The notes beneath the pieces were generated by a model. That model saw only the letters and a program-made list of their open reading frames with translations, was not told where the DNA came from and searched no databases. From the NCBI GenBank assembly GCA_030444405.1, contig JARFPM010000024.1, forward strand, positions 1 to 32,619: a stretch of DNA of 32,619 bases, written 5' to 3'. A program made the position numbers and the translations under genes. Source of the stretch: Nitrospira sp. (lineage in GTDB: Bacteria > Nitrospirota > Nitrospiria > Nitrospirales > Nitrospiraceae). Shown piece after piece: positions 15,907-27,172 of the stretch. The stretch's first letter is position 1, and each line of letters starts with the position of its first letter.

Positions 15907-17456
15907 GATTTCTTGGTTTCCAGCGGCACTCCGGAAAACTGAACCCGTCGGCGGAATACCTGCTCGAAGAGGTCGGCTCTGCTCTTCGCGGCCCACAACT
16001 CCATCTCTGCGTCCCCGGTCAGGTGAACTTCGATCGTGATCTGTTTGCCAAACTTGACGTTCACAGCCTGAACAAGCGAGAAATGGGTTCGATCGAGTCC
16101 GTCGGCGATCCGTAACAACGAGGCAAGGATCTTGACCACGCGTTGCAAGCGTGGTGTCAGGCGGTCGAACTCCTCGTGCTTCAGTGCTGGTACGGCCCGC
16201 CGGTGGTAGCGGGCGACAGTGGCGACAACATCGACGTCCTCGGCCGTCAATCCCCCTAAGTCGCTATGTTTAATCAGGTAGTACGCATGCTTGTGATGCT
16301 GTCTCGGATTGATGAGGTAACCCACATCATGCAAGATGGCTGCATACTCCAGCCAGGTGCGTTCTTGATGTCCTAAATGATGTTCCTGTTTGGTTTGATC
16401 AAAGAGACGCAGCGCTAAGCTTGCGACGTGCAGTGAATGCACCTCGGGTGATTGGCAGCGTCGAGCAAGGCCGATCACGTTGCGACGACGAACGTCGGGA
16501 ATATCATGTTCGGCTTTCAGCCTCTCTCGGTGCCGTACGATAAAATCGTAGATCACACCTTCGCGAATGGCCTTGTCGCACAGCGTGATTGCGTGAAGAC
16601 CCGATAGCTCCAACAGACACCGGAGTACCACGGTAGCCGGCAACAGCGTATCGACACGCTTGGGGTCTAGACCGGGAATCGCCAAACGAGCCTTTATCGA
16701 TGATTTCGCCAATTCCGCTTCGAGAGACCGAATATCCCTCAGGAGAATTGTCGCAAGATTATGCTGTGGCAACGGTCGTCCGGTTTGACGGAGATGAACG
16801 ACTTCACCGACATTCCCGGCCATCCCGGAAGTGGCGATCAGTGAATGAAACTTCTTCATCTTGAATGATCCAAATGCATCGCGTAGGTGGGTGAACACGG
16901 CATTACTCAGGGCATGCATCATGGACTCAGATGGTGGAGTTTGGGGGAGGAATTGCTCAGCTAAACGGATCGCTCCAAGTTTCAGACTCTTGCCGTGGAT
17001 CAGGCCTTCTCGATTTCCTGCGATCAACTCCACGGAGCCGCCCCCGATATCGACCACCAATGTCGGTCCGTCCGGGAGGGCGATACTGTTTTTGACCCCC
17101 AAGAAAATCAGCCGGGCTTCTTCTGTCCCACTGATCACCCGTACCTTCAGTCCCGTCTGCTCCATGATCAAGGCGACAAAATCACCGCCGTTTTGAGCTT
17201 CTCGCACGGCACTCGTCGCGACGGCGACGATCCGTTCGAATCCCTTGTTGCGGGCGAGCGTGACCAACGTTTTGAGGACTTCCAGTGCTCGGGCCATGGC
17301 CTCGTCCGAGAGCCGCCTGGTGGCAAACACGCCGTTGCCCAGCCGCGTCATGTCCTTAAAACGATCGAGTACCTTGAAACTGGCGTCGGGGAGAATCTCA
17401 GCCAGCACCATATGAATCGAGTTGGTCCCAATGTCGATAACGGCGAGCTTAGACAC
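15903..17456 (-). CDS. ppx: Exopolyphosphatase / guanosine pentaphosphatase (Ppx/GppA) with HD domain
   Basis: Hydrolyses polyphosphate or pppGpp. The start is GTG at 17456 with AGGGA a few bases upstream. Residues ~1-300 form the actin-like ASKHA fold with the two phosphate loops AVIDIGTNSIHMVLAEI and LVVDIGGGSVELIAG. The C-terminal half carries an HD-type domain (LHVASLALRLF, AAILHDVGYLINPRQHHKHAYYLI). At 517 aa it matches the long Ppx form. It heads an operon with two kinase-like genes (4-bp overlap). SixA, converging from the far side, is another phosphate-handling enzyme. Choosing between Ppx and GppA activity is not possible from sequence alone. Confidence 0.88.
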   Translation of the reverse strand: MSKLAVIDIGTNSIHMVLAEILPDASFKVLDRFKDMTRLGNGVFATRRLSDEAMARALEVLKTLVTLARNKGFERIVAVATSAVREAQNGGDFVALIMEQTGLKVRVISGTEEARLIFLGVKNSIALPDGPTLVVDIGGGSVELIAGNREGLIHGKSLKLGAIRLAEQFLPQTPPSESMMHALSNAVFTHLRDAFGSFKMKKFHSLIATSGMAGNVGEVVHLRQTGRPLPQHNLATILLRDIRSLEAELAKSSIKARLAIPGLDPKRVDTLLPATVVLRCLLELSGLHAITLCDKAIREGVIYDFIVRHRERLKAEHDIPDVRRRNVIGLARRCQSPEVHSLHVASLALRLFDQTKQEHHLGHQERTWLEYAAILHDVGYLINPRQHHKHAYYLIKHSDLGGLTAEDVDVVATVARYHRRAVPALKHEEFDRLTPRLQRVVKILASLLRIADGLDRTHFSLVQAVNVKFGKQITIEVHLTGDAEMELWAAKSRADLFEQVFRRRVQFSGVPLETKKS

Positions 17457-17487
17457 AGAAATTCCCTACGATTGGCGAATCGATCGA

Positions 17488-17516
17488 CCTTAATGAAAGA
17501 GCAGGCAGCCTGTCAA
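17488..17516 (-). promoter_or_regulatory. Possible promoter of the ppx-kinase operon
   Basis: On the - strand a perfect -35 TTGACA (17516-17511) is followed after 17 bp by TTAAGG, a poor -10. It lies about 32 bp before the GTG start. The -35 is convincing and the -10 is not. Confidence 0.35.
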
Positions 17517-17587
17517 CAATCGAAGTGTAAACTGTGCGTGACAGGCACAGACCAGGTGGTGAGCATCGCGGAGTGGGACGCTTCTAA

Positions 17588-18160
17588 TTATTTGACGACG
17601 AAATGGACGCTCCGGTTTCTCTGCCCGCATTCGCCGGAATGTTCAAAACACAGTGGGCGATCTTTCCCGTAGCTTGTTGTCCGGACATCGATGGAGAGCC
17701 CCAGTTCCTGAAGGTAGGATTTGACATTCCTGGCTCGACGTTCCCCCAGGACGAGATTGTATGCTGATGTGCCGAATTCATCACCGCGCCCTTCCAGGAG
17801 GAGGCCAGCCACCCGGTCCTGTTGTAATTGCTTGGCATCGGCCTCCAAGACGCGCATCGCGTCAGCCCGGATTGTATCCCGATCAAAATCAAACAGGACG
17901 TCGCTCAATGTCCCATTGGCGAGGCCGGTGTCGTTACGAGACAAGAGCTCTGATTGCATGGCCTGGCTTGTCCGCGAATCGGTCAGTTGCCCGTCCTCAG
18001 GAGAAATCTCTTTGATCGGGGGTTCCTTGATCAGTTCTTCTTGTGCCGGCCCCTCTTGGCCCGATTCCGATCCCCACCACCCTTTTACTGCGCAACCCTC
18101 TACAAAGAGAACGGCAATGACGAACATGCACAGCGCCATGACACCGCCTACCTGTCTCAT
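17588..18160 (-). CDS. pal: Peptidoglycan-associated lipoprotein (Pal/OmpA family)
   Basis: Outer-membrane lipoprotein that binds peptidoglycan through an OmpA C-terminal domain. AGAGGAGG precedes the ATG. The N-terminus MRQVGGVMALCMFVIAVLFVEGC has a lipobox (VEGC), and a Pro/Glu-rich linker follows. The OmpA-like domain spans ~85-190: DVLFDFDRDTIRADAM, LLEGRGDEFGTSAYNLVLG (the family's EGH-x-DxxG position is EGRGDEFG here), ERRARNVKSYL, TSYGKDRPLCFEHSG and NRSVHFVV. The EGH His is replaced by Arg. It lies 33 bp after the fusion gene on the same strand. No tol genes are in the window, so it may be a Pal-like protein rather than the Tol-Pal member. Confidence 0.85.
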   Translation of the reverse strand: MRQVGGVMALCMFVIAVLFVEGCAVKGWWGSESGQEGPAQEELIKEPPIKEISPEDGQLTDSRTSQAMQSELLSRNDTGLANGTLSDVLFDFDRDTIRADAMRVLEADAKQLQQDRVAGLLLEGRGDEFGTSAYNLVLGERRARNVKSYLQELGLSIDVRTTSYGKDRPLCFEHSGECGQRNRSVHFVVK

Positions 18161-18193
18161 AGATCCTCCTCTGAGTGAAGGACAAAGCGAGCG

Positions 18194-21874
<3,681 letters not shown>

Positions 21875-22014
21875 AGGGCCAACCTAGCATCGTGGCCGGA
21901 ACAGCGTCAACGGAGCCGCGGGGAGAGCGCAATCTATCCGGGACCCTATCTTTTGGTTCTTCTGGCCGTGGTTATGGTTATAAGTTGTGGTAGTCTAAAT
22001 GAAGAAGGGAACGA

Positions 22015-23457
22015 ATGAGAGACATCGGCCCATACTCCAATTACCGTTTGACTGTGCGACTTGAACTTGCGAATAAACCCGGGATCTTTGCCAGAGTGGC
22101 GGCGCTGTTGGCGGAAGAGCAGGCCAATCTCGGCGCCGTCGATCTCGTGTCGGCGACAAAGACGCGCATGGTTCGGGACATCACCTTCGACGTTCAAAAC
22201 GAGGAGCACGGCGAAAAAGTTCTTGCTCGTTTGGGCGAGTTGCCGGATGTCCTCGTGCTCTCGGCGTCCGATCGTATTTTCCTCCTCCATCTCGGAGGCA
22301 AAATTCGGGTGGGAAGCAAGTTCCCGATCAGCACCAGAAATGTGCTCTCAATGGTGTATACCCCGGGAGTCGGTCGTGTTGCTCAGGCGATCGCGAAAGA
22401 CAAGTCCAAAGTCTATACCTTTACGAGCAAGAGCAATAGCGTCGCGGTCGTCTCGGACGGGTCCGCGGTGTTGGGGCTGGGCAATCTCGGTCCGGAGGCG
22501 GCCCTTCCTGTCATGGAAGGCAAGGTGATGCTCTTTAAAGAGCTGGCGAATATCGACGCGTGGCCGATCTGTGTGAATACGCAAGAGCCGGACGACATCG
22601 TGCGGATCGTCCAAGGGATCGCGCCTGGGTTCGGCGGGATCAATTTGGAAGACATTAGTGCGCCGCGCTGCTTCGAGATCGAGAAGAAACTTAAGCAATC
22701 GCTTGATATTCCCGTGATGCATGACGACCAGCATGGCACGGCCGTGGTCCTCCTGGCGGCGTTGACGAATGCGCTCAGGGTCACAGGCAAACAGCTGGAA
22801 CAGGTTCGAATTGTCGTCAATGGCCTCGGTGCTGCGGGAACCGCGTGCTGTCGAATTTTGCTGGCTGCCGGTGCGGCACATGTGCTGGGGTGCGACAAGG
22901 AGGGCATCATCCTGTATGGGGAAGCCGAGCAACTGCGAGCTTGCCGAACCGATCTTCGTGCCTGTTTGACGCGAGACAGTCCGAAAGGCACGTTGCGTGA
23001 TGCGCTGAAAGGCGCCGATGTATTCATCGGCCTGTCCGTCGGCAATGTGGTGACTGGCGACGATCTCGATCTGATGGTTCCGGATCGAATCGTCTTTGCG
23101 TTGGCCAACCCGGATCCGGAGGTTCCCCCCGAGCTGGGGACCGCTCATTGTGCGATCTTTGCGACCGGGCGATCGGATTATCCGAATCAGATCAACAATG
23201 CGCTTGCGTTTCCCGGGATCTTTCGGGGGGCGCTCGATGTTCAGGCCAGCCAGATCAACGAGGCCATGAAGTTGGCCGCAGCGGAGGCCATCGCCCACGT
23301 GATTCCGGAGAATACGTTGAGCGAGGACTACATCATCCCCAGCGTTTTCGACAAGGAAGTTGTCCCGCATGTCGCGCGGGCTGTCGCAGCCGCTGCGCGT
23401 GCCAGCGGAGTGGCCAGAAGACGGGCCAAGGCGGACGATCTCTCCATCCTTGAATAA
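22015..23457 (+). CDS. NAD(P)-dependent malic enzyme with N-terminal ACT domain
   Basis: Oxidatively decarboxylates malate to pyruvate, linking the TCA cycle to biosynthesis. AGGGAA precedes the ATG. Residues ~10-85 are an ACT domain (YRLTVRLELANKPGIFARVAAL), which suggests allosteric control by a small metabolite such as an amino acid. The catalytic part starts at ~100: MVYTPGVGRVAQAI, SDGSAVLGLGNLGPEAALPV, MLFKELANIDAWPI, the metal site GFGGINLEDISAPRCFEIE and DIPVMHDDQHGTA. The NAD-binding motif VVNGLGAAGTACC follows. At 480 aa it fits the small bacterial class plus an ACT domain. The cofactor choice (NAD or NADP) is not settled. Confidence 0.9.
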   Translation: MRDIGPYSNYRLTVRLELANKPGIFARVAALLAEEQANLGAVDLVSATKTRMVRDITFDVQNEEHGEKVLARLGELPDVLVLSASDRIFLLHLGGKIRVGSKFPISTRNVLSMVYTPGVGRVAQAIAKDKSKVYTFTSKSNSVAVVSDGSAVLGLGNLGPEAALPVMEGKVMLFKELANIDAWPICVNTQEPDDIVRIVQGIAPGFGGINLEDISAPRCFEIEKKLKQSLDIPVMHDDQHGTAVVLLAALTNALRVTGKQLEQVRIVVNGLGAAGTACCRILLAAGAAHVLGCDKEGIILYGEAEQLRACRTDLRACLTRDSPKGTLRDALKGADVFIGLSVGNVVTGDDLDLMVPDRIVFALANPDPEVPPELGTAHCAIFATGRSDYPNQINNALAFPGIFRGALDVQASQINEAMKLAAAEAIAHVIPENTLSEDYIIPSVFDKEVVPHVARAVAAAARASGVARRRAKADDLSILE

Positions 23458-23556
23458 GCGTCACATCCCTTCCGTGGGACATACAGTTTGCTGCAGCCTT
23501 CAGGCTGTCGTTGTGGCTGTGGTACAATACAACTTTCTGGAAGTCCGGGAGGGGGC

Positions 23557-24186
23557 ATGCCGTTTTCGACCGCGAAATTTATGAAATTCCGAAGCGGGAT
23601 GCAGAAACGCATCGGTTCACTGCGTTCAAAGACGGAAGACAGTCTGGAATGTGCTGTCGAGACGATGATGGAAGAACGTGTCGACGGGTTCTTCCAGGTG
23701 GAACAGGGACTCGAGGAAATCATCAAGTCCCTCGTGGAAATCGAGGATGAATTGGAGGCGATTCGAGATTTGGCCGGTGCCATGCGTTTGGAGTCCAGGC
23801 TGGAGTTCGTTGAAGAGCGGTGGGATGAATTCGACAGCGAAATTCGTGAACGCCCCCGACGGCGCCGTAAACGAGTCAGTCTCGCCGATATGCTCAAAGC
23901 CGCCGGTGGAAACGGACAGCTGTCAGAGAACCCACATGCTGTGAATAATGCGATGGATGCCTATGCCATTATGGGTGTGGAGTTCGGCAGCTCTCTCGCT
24001 GATGTCACCGCGTCGTTTCGAACCAAAGCGAAGCAGCTCCATCCTGACGCGAACAACGGCGATCGCACCTCTGAACCGGAACTCCGCCGCATGCTGGAAG
24101 CGTATCAGTTTCTGAAGGAATATCTTAGTCTCAGCAATACGGAACCCATGCCTCCGCCCGATCGCCCCTACAGCCCATCTGAGTGA
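23557..24186 (+). CDS. Coiled-coil protein with C-terminal J domain
   Basis: The ATG at 23557 follows GGGAGGGGG, so the longer open frame from 23488 is not used. Of 209 aa, residues ~25-100 are a charged helical region (EQGLEEIIKSLVEIEDELEAI), followed by a basic patch (RERPRRRRKR). Residues ~148-190 form a J domain with the conserved HPD tripeptide (AYAIMGVEFGSSLADVTASF, AKQLHPDANNG). A J domain at the C-terminus, not the N-terminus as in DnaJ, points to a co-chaperone that recruits DnaK to a specific client. The client is unknown. It is followed by rnd after about 13 bp. Confidence 0.8.
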   Translation: MPFSTAKFMKFRSGMQKRIGSLRSKTEDSLECAVETMMEERVDGFFQVEQGLEEIIKSLVEIEDELEAIRDLAGAMRLESRLEFVEERWDEFDSEIRERPRRRRKRVSLADMLKAAGGNGQLSENPHAVNNAMDAYAIMGVEFGSSLADVTASFRTKAKQLHPDANNGDRTSEPELRRMLEAYQFLKEYLSLSNTEPMPPPDRPYSPSE

Positions 24187-24199
24187 CGCACCGGTGACG

Positions 24200-25405
24200 A
24201 TGCCCATCCCACATCAGTACATTACGAGCGCACCCGCACTCAGCGAATTGTGCGAGCAACTGCGGGACAGCGCGCGCCTGGCGCTCGATACGGAATTCGT
24301 GGGCGAAGAGAGTTTTGTGCCGAAGTTGGAACTCATTCAAGTCGCGACCGAACACACTGCGGCCATTATCGATTTTCCGGCCGTTCTATCAGGGGGAGTT
24401 CTGGATGGGTTCTGGGAGATTGTCTGCGATTCGAGGATTCAGAAGGTCGTGCATGCGGGACGGCAAGACCTGGATCTCTTCGCCGTCCACGCCGGTCAAA
24501 TCCCAAAACCGTTCTTCGACACACAGATTGCCGCGGCTATGGTCGGCTTCGGCCCTCAGGTCGCCTATGCCAACCTTGTTCAACGGGTACATGGAAAGAA
24601 GCTGGACAAAGCACATACCTTTACGAATTGGTGTGCCCGCCCGTTGTCTCAAGATCAACTGGCCTACGCGCTGGAGGATGTGACCTTTTTGTTGGCCATC
24701 CACGACCATCTGCACAGCCGGCTGTCGAAACTAGGCAGGCTCCAGTGGGCTCATGAAGAGTTCTCTCGTCTTGAAGGTGTCGTGGGCGAGACTCGGCGCG
24801 AACCACAAGAACGCTATCAACGTATACGAGGATGGGATCAGCTGAAACCGAAATCGGCCGCGGTGCTTCGTGAACTTGCAGCCTGGCGTGAAGGGGAAGC
24901 GAAACGGAGAAATGTGCCTCGGAGCCGGGTGGTCCGGGATGAAGTGCTGCTTCAGCTGGCGCGTCATCCTCCACGACACCTGGATGAGTTGCGCAAAGTG
25001 AGAGGTCTCCATGCTTTAGAAATTGACCGCAACGGAGAGTCGATCCTTGCCGCGATTCAAACGGCGCTTGCGCTTCCACCCTCAGAGTGGCCGGTGCTCG
25101 CCAAAGAGCGAAAGCCTGAGCCGGAATCGAACGGACTTGTCGAGTTGCTTCAGGCGATTGTCAAGGCGCGCGCCTTGGAGGAAGAGATTGCACCGACTCT
25201 CTTGGCGACCACGGCCGACCTCCAGGAACTCGTCGATGCCAAGACAAATCGATCGACGCTGGATCTCCCACTCCTGAAGGGATGGAGACGAATCTTGGTG
25301 GGCGAGCTTCTGCTTGACGCGCTGGACGGGAAGGTCGCCTTCACCGTTGATCAACAGACACGGACGATTCGGTGGTCGCCGTCCGAGCAGACCACCGATC
25401 GCTGA
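24200..25405 (+). CDS. rnd: Ribonuclease D (DEDDy 3'-5' exonuclease, HRDC domain)
   Basis: Trims 3' ends of tRNA and other small RNAs. Exo I is LALDTEFVGE (Asp30 and Glu32 from the ATG), Exo II is VVHAGRQDLDLFAVHAG, and Exo III is YALEDVTFLLAIHDHL with the Tyr and Asp of the DEDDy class. An HRDC domain follows (~200-290, LRELAAWREGEAKRRNVPRSRV, LDELRKVRGLHALEI), then a C-terminal helical region. ATG 24200 and GTG 24194 are both possible starts, two codons apart, with no clear RBS; the gene is close behind the J-domain gene. The stop codon coincides with the edge of a dispersed repeat core copy. Confidence 0.9.
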   Translation: MPIPHQYITSAPALSELCEQLRDSARLALDTEFVGEESFVPKLELIQVATEHTAAIIDFPAVLSGGVLDGFWEIVCDSRIQKVVHAGRQDLDLFAVHAGQIPKPFFDTQIAAAMVGFGPQVAYANLVQRVHGKKLDKAHTFTNWCARPLSQDQLAYALEDVTFLLAIHDHLHSRLSKLGRLQWAHEEFSRLEGVVGETRREPQERYQRIRGWDQLKPKSAAVLRELAAWREGEAKRRNVPRSRVVRDEVLLQLARHPPRHLDELRKVRGLHALEIDRNGESILAAIQTALALPPSEWPVLAKERKPEPESNGLVELLQAIVKARALEEEIAPTLLATTADLQELVDAKTNRSTLDLPLLKGWRRILVGELLLDALDGKVAFTVDQQTRTIRWSPSEQTTDR

Positions 25406-25466
25406 GGCGCACGGCGCGATGAATAAAGAGCGCCGCGTCTGTGCGAGACGGTGAGCCGGCAGTGTC
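25405..25466. repeat. Core fragment of the dispersed palindromic repeat
   Basis: 62 bp starting at the last base of the rnd stop codon. It matches 26415-26484 nearly base for base (shared AGGCGCACGGCGCGATGAA and AGACGGTGAGCCGGCAGTG), with one 8-bp gap and a few substitutions. It lacks the terminal inverted repeats of the full element. It sits in the gap between convergent rnd and the ArsC-like gene. Confidence 0.8.
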
Positions 25467-25472
25467 CACGAC

Positions 25473-25823
25473 CTACAAGAATTTCTTGATCGAGTCCGCC
25501 GGTCTCGCCAGCATTGCCTGGTCGCCTTTCTCCACGATCGGCCGTTGAATAAGGTCGGGGTGTTTCACCATCAGGTCGAGGAGCTGATCGTCGGAGAGCT
25601 GCTTCTTCGCCAGGCCGAGTTCCTGATAGAGGTCCTCTTTGGTTCGAAGTACGTCTTCGGGAGAAAGACCCGCCTTCTTCAATAAACTTTTCAACTGTCC
25701 TTTGGTGAAGGGACGTTCGTAGTAGTTGATCGCCGTATAGGGTTTGCCGCTGTCCTTGAGCAGCTGTACGGCCTGTCGGCATGTGGTGCACGTCGGCTTT
25801 TGATAGATCGTAATGTCCGCCAT
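25473..25823 (-). CDS. ArsC/Spx-family thioredoxin-fold protein (arsenate reductase-like)
   Basis: 116 aa, the usual length for the family. AAGGAG lies 6 bp before the ATG. The N-terminus MADITIYQKPTCTTCRQAV has the strand and C12-TT-C15 motif. The conserved IVEKGDQAMLARP corresponds to the family's RPIVxxGxxA-x-(L/I)GRP segment. The CxxC form is more like YffB/Spx relatives than classical glutaredoxin-coupled arsenate reductase, and there are no ars genes around. Arsenate reduction is therefore unproven; a generic thiol-redox role is equally possible. Confidence 0.82.
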   Translation of the reverse strand: MADITIYQKPTCTTCRQAVQLLKDSGKPYTAINYYERPFTKGQLKSLLKKAGLSPEDVLRTKEDLYQELGLAKKQLSDDQLLDLMVKHPDLIQRPIVEKGDQAMLARPADSIKKFL

Positions 25824-25914
25824 GGTGACTCCTTGGTGAAAAGACGTGTCTTGACGAGTTTTTTCTGTCTATGATTAGATCGTGGTCGGTGGTGTTCTTG
25901 CAATAAGGTCCTGT

Positions 25915-26283
25915 ATGCCGTGGGTTGGAACCAGCTCCGCCGGTCAGTTCGCCTGTGCCACTGCCTCCCAGCGCACGCTGAAGGAGCTTCGTATCAAGCG
26001 CAAGGGCCAGCCGGTCTTTGTCGTTGGACATGTGCTCGCTCGCAAAGGGCAAGAAGCCACCTTTGAAGCCTTCAACGACCGGCTAGCCGTTGTGAAGTTC
26101 AGTGATGAGGGACTCGTGGGCTATGATCCGCGAGAGCTCCTCCTTCCAACTGAAATCGATGAGTATGGCGTTCCGTATTTTGAGATTCGGCCATGCCGAT
26201 CCTGCGGGATGCTCTTTCCCCTGACCATGGCAGAACGCGAGTCTGACCAGGAACCGGAACAGTGCCCAGATTGTACTGCCTGA
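25915..26283 (+). CDS. Hypothetical protein with C-terminal zinc ribbon
   Basis: No family recognised. I prefer the ATG at 25915 (MPWVGTSSAGQF, AAGG upstream) over the GTG at 25882. The 122-aa protein has a beta-rich middle part (GQPVFVVGHVLARKGQEAT, RLAVVKFSDEGLVGYDPREL). It ends in two Cys pairs, CRSC and CPDC, separated by about 20 residues, which form a likely zinc ribbon. It has no signal peptide. It diverges from the ArsC-like gene and its 3' end faces the palindromic repeat. Confidence 0.65.
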   Translation: MPWVGTSSAGQFACATASQRTLKELRIKRKGQPVFVVGHVLARKGQEATFEAFNDRLAVVKFSDEGLVGYDPRELLLPTEIDEYGVPYFEIRPCRSCGMLFPLTMAERESDQEPEQCPDCTA

Positions 26284-26376
26284 GCAGCTTGGCCTTCAGC
26301 AGCCCGTTGAGAAATTATTTTCATATTTAAGAGCACGTAGCCCTTCAGAGTGTACGGACTAAATGGGCGTAGCCTA

Positions 26377-26608
26377 CAGGATGCTCAAAAAGGCTGTCCA
26401 GCAAGGCCGCAGCAAGGCGCACGGCGCGATGAAGAAAGAGCGCCACGTTTGTGCGCGCCGGCGAGACGGTGAGCCGGCAGTGTCTTTGGAGAGGCGTATC
26501 CTTTCTCACCCGGCCCGCCCCGAGCTGCTTTTAGCAGCTCTTGCCCGGTGGTACGTTGAACCTCTGAGCGATGCGAGAACAAAGCTGGAAGTCTTTTTCA
26601 GCATCCTG
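26377..26608. repeat. 232-bp palindromic intergenic repeat (MITE-like)
   Basis: Left end 26377-26402 and right end 26584-26608 are imperfect inverted repeats of about 25 bp: CAGGATGCT at the left pairs with AGCATCCTG at the right, then A- and T-runs and GTCCAGC against GCTGGAA. Inside are a core shared with 25405-25466 and a perfect 8-bp hairpin (GAGCTGCT TTT AGCAGCTC, 26522-26540). No protein is encoded; a 133-codon open frame across it is chance. It fills the gap between convergent genes and starts 8 bp from the stop of the one at 26616. I recall similar elements in Nitrospira genomes; that is memory, not a search result. Confidence 0.8.
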
Positions 26609-26615
26609 ATAGATG

Positions 26616-27008
26616 TTAGTCGACAAAGGGCGCAACTTCCAATGCCTTTTTCAGCAGGCAATCTCCCGCAAAACCCTGTAACACCATCGGTAACATGGCC
26701 CCATCGATGGCGCGTACGGAGTGGATCCGGAATCCATCTGAAGACTTTTGCCCCTCCAGCTTGAGCGCATGACAGACTTCCAACTTTTTCCAGACCAAAT
26801 TTGACAGGATTTGATCGGAGGCTACAAGCTTCATGTCGGTGACTGATCCATCGATCGCGACCTTCGCAGGAACCCGTGTCTTGTCCTTAGGAAGCTCGCT
26901 GACGACGGCAAACGCGACAACACCCTCCTCTGCCACGGCGGATGAAGTTTTCACGACTCCCGTCAACACCATGAGAACACCGCACATGAAGATGGCTGTT
27001 TGTCTCAT
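26616..27008 (-). CDS. Small secreted hypothetical protein
   Basis: 130 aa with a clear Sec signal peptide (MRQTAIFMCGVLMVLTGVVKTSSAVA, cleavage probably before EEG). The mature part of ~104 aa contains two Cys (CHALKLEG near the middle, GDCLLKK near the end) that could form a disulfide. No family recognised. It diverges from citrate synthase across 164 bp. The RBS is weak (GAGA). Its stop is 8 bp from the palindromic repeat. Confidence 0.65.
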   Translation of the reverse strand: MRQTAIFMCGVLMVLTGVVKTSSAVAEEGVVAFAVVSELPKDKTRVPAKVAIDGSVTDMKLVASDQILSNLVWKKLEVCHALKLEGQKSSDGFRIHSVRAIDGAMLPMVLQGFAGDCLLKKALEVAPFVD

Positions 27009-27172
27009 TCACGTCTCTGTTCCATGCGCCGATATCATCCCTTCCTCATGGCACCGACCAGTTCACTACACGATTCAGTATGCCAAGCACCATTTTTCAT
27101 TGCAAGAACGGCACATGGCCATGGTAGGGTAGTGGCAAGGAAGCGGTGTATTCTTACTGGTGAGGTCACATC

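Noticed and set aside
16995-17672. 225-codon open frame on the + strand
   Set aside because: Antisense to ppx/gppA and running into the pal 3' end; no RBS and no recognisable protein.
22348-23370. 340-codon open frame on the - strand
   Set aside because: Antisense to the malic enzyme, which has clear catalytic motifs; no motif in the antisense reading.
23493-23511. Small hairpin CAGCC TTCA GGCTG after the malic enzyme gene
   Set aside because: Only 5 bp and no T-run; too weak to call a terminator.
26363-26764. 133-codon open frame on the + strand
   Set aside because: Runs through the palindromic repeat and the 3' end of the opposite secreted-protein gene; composition is repeat-derived.
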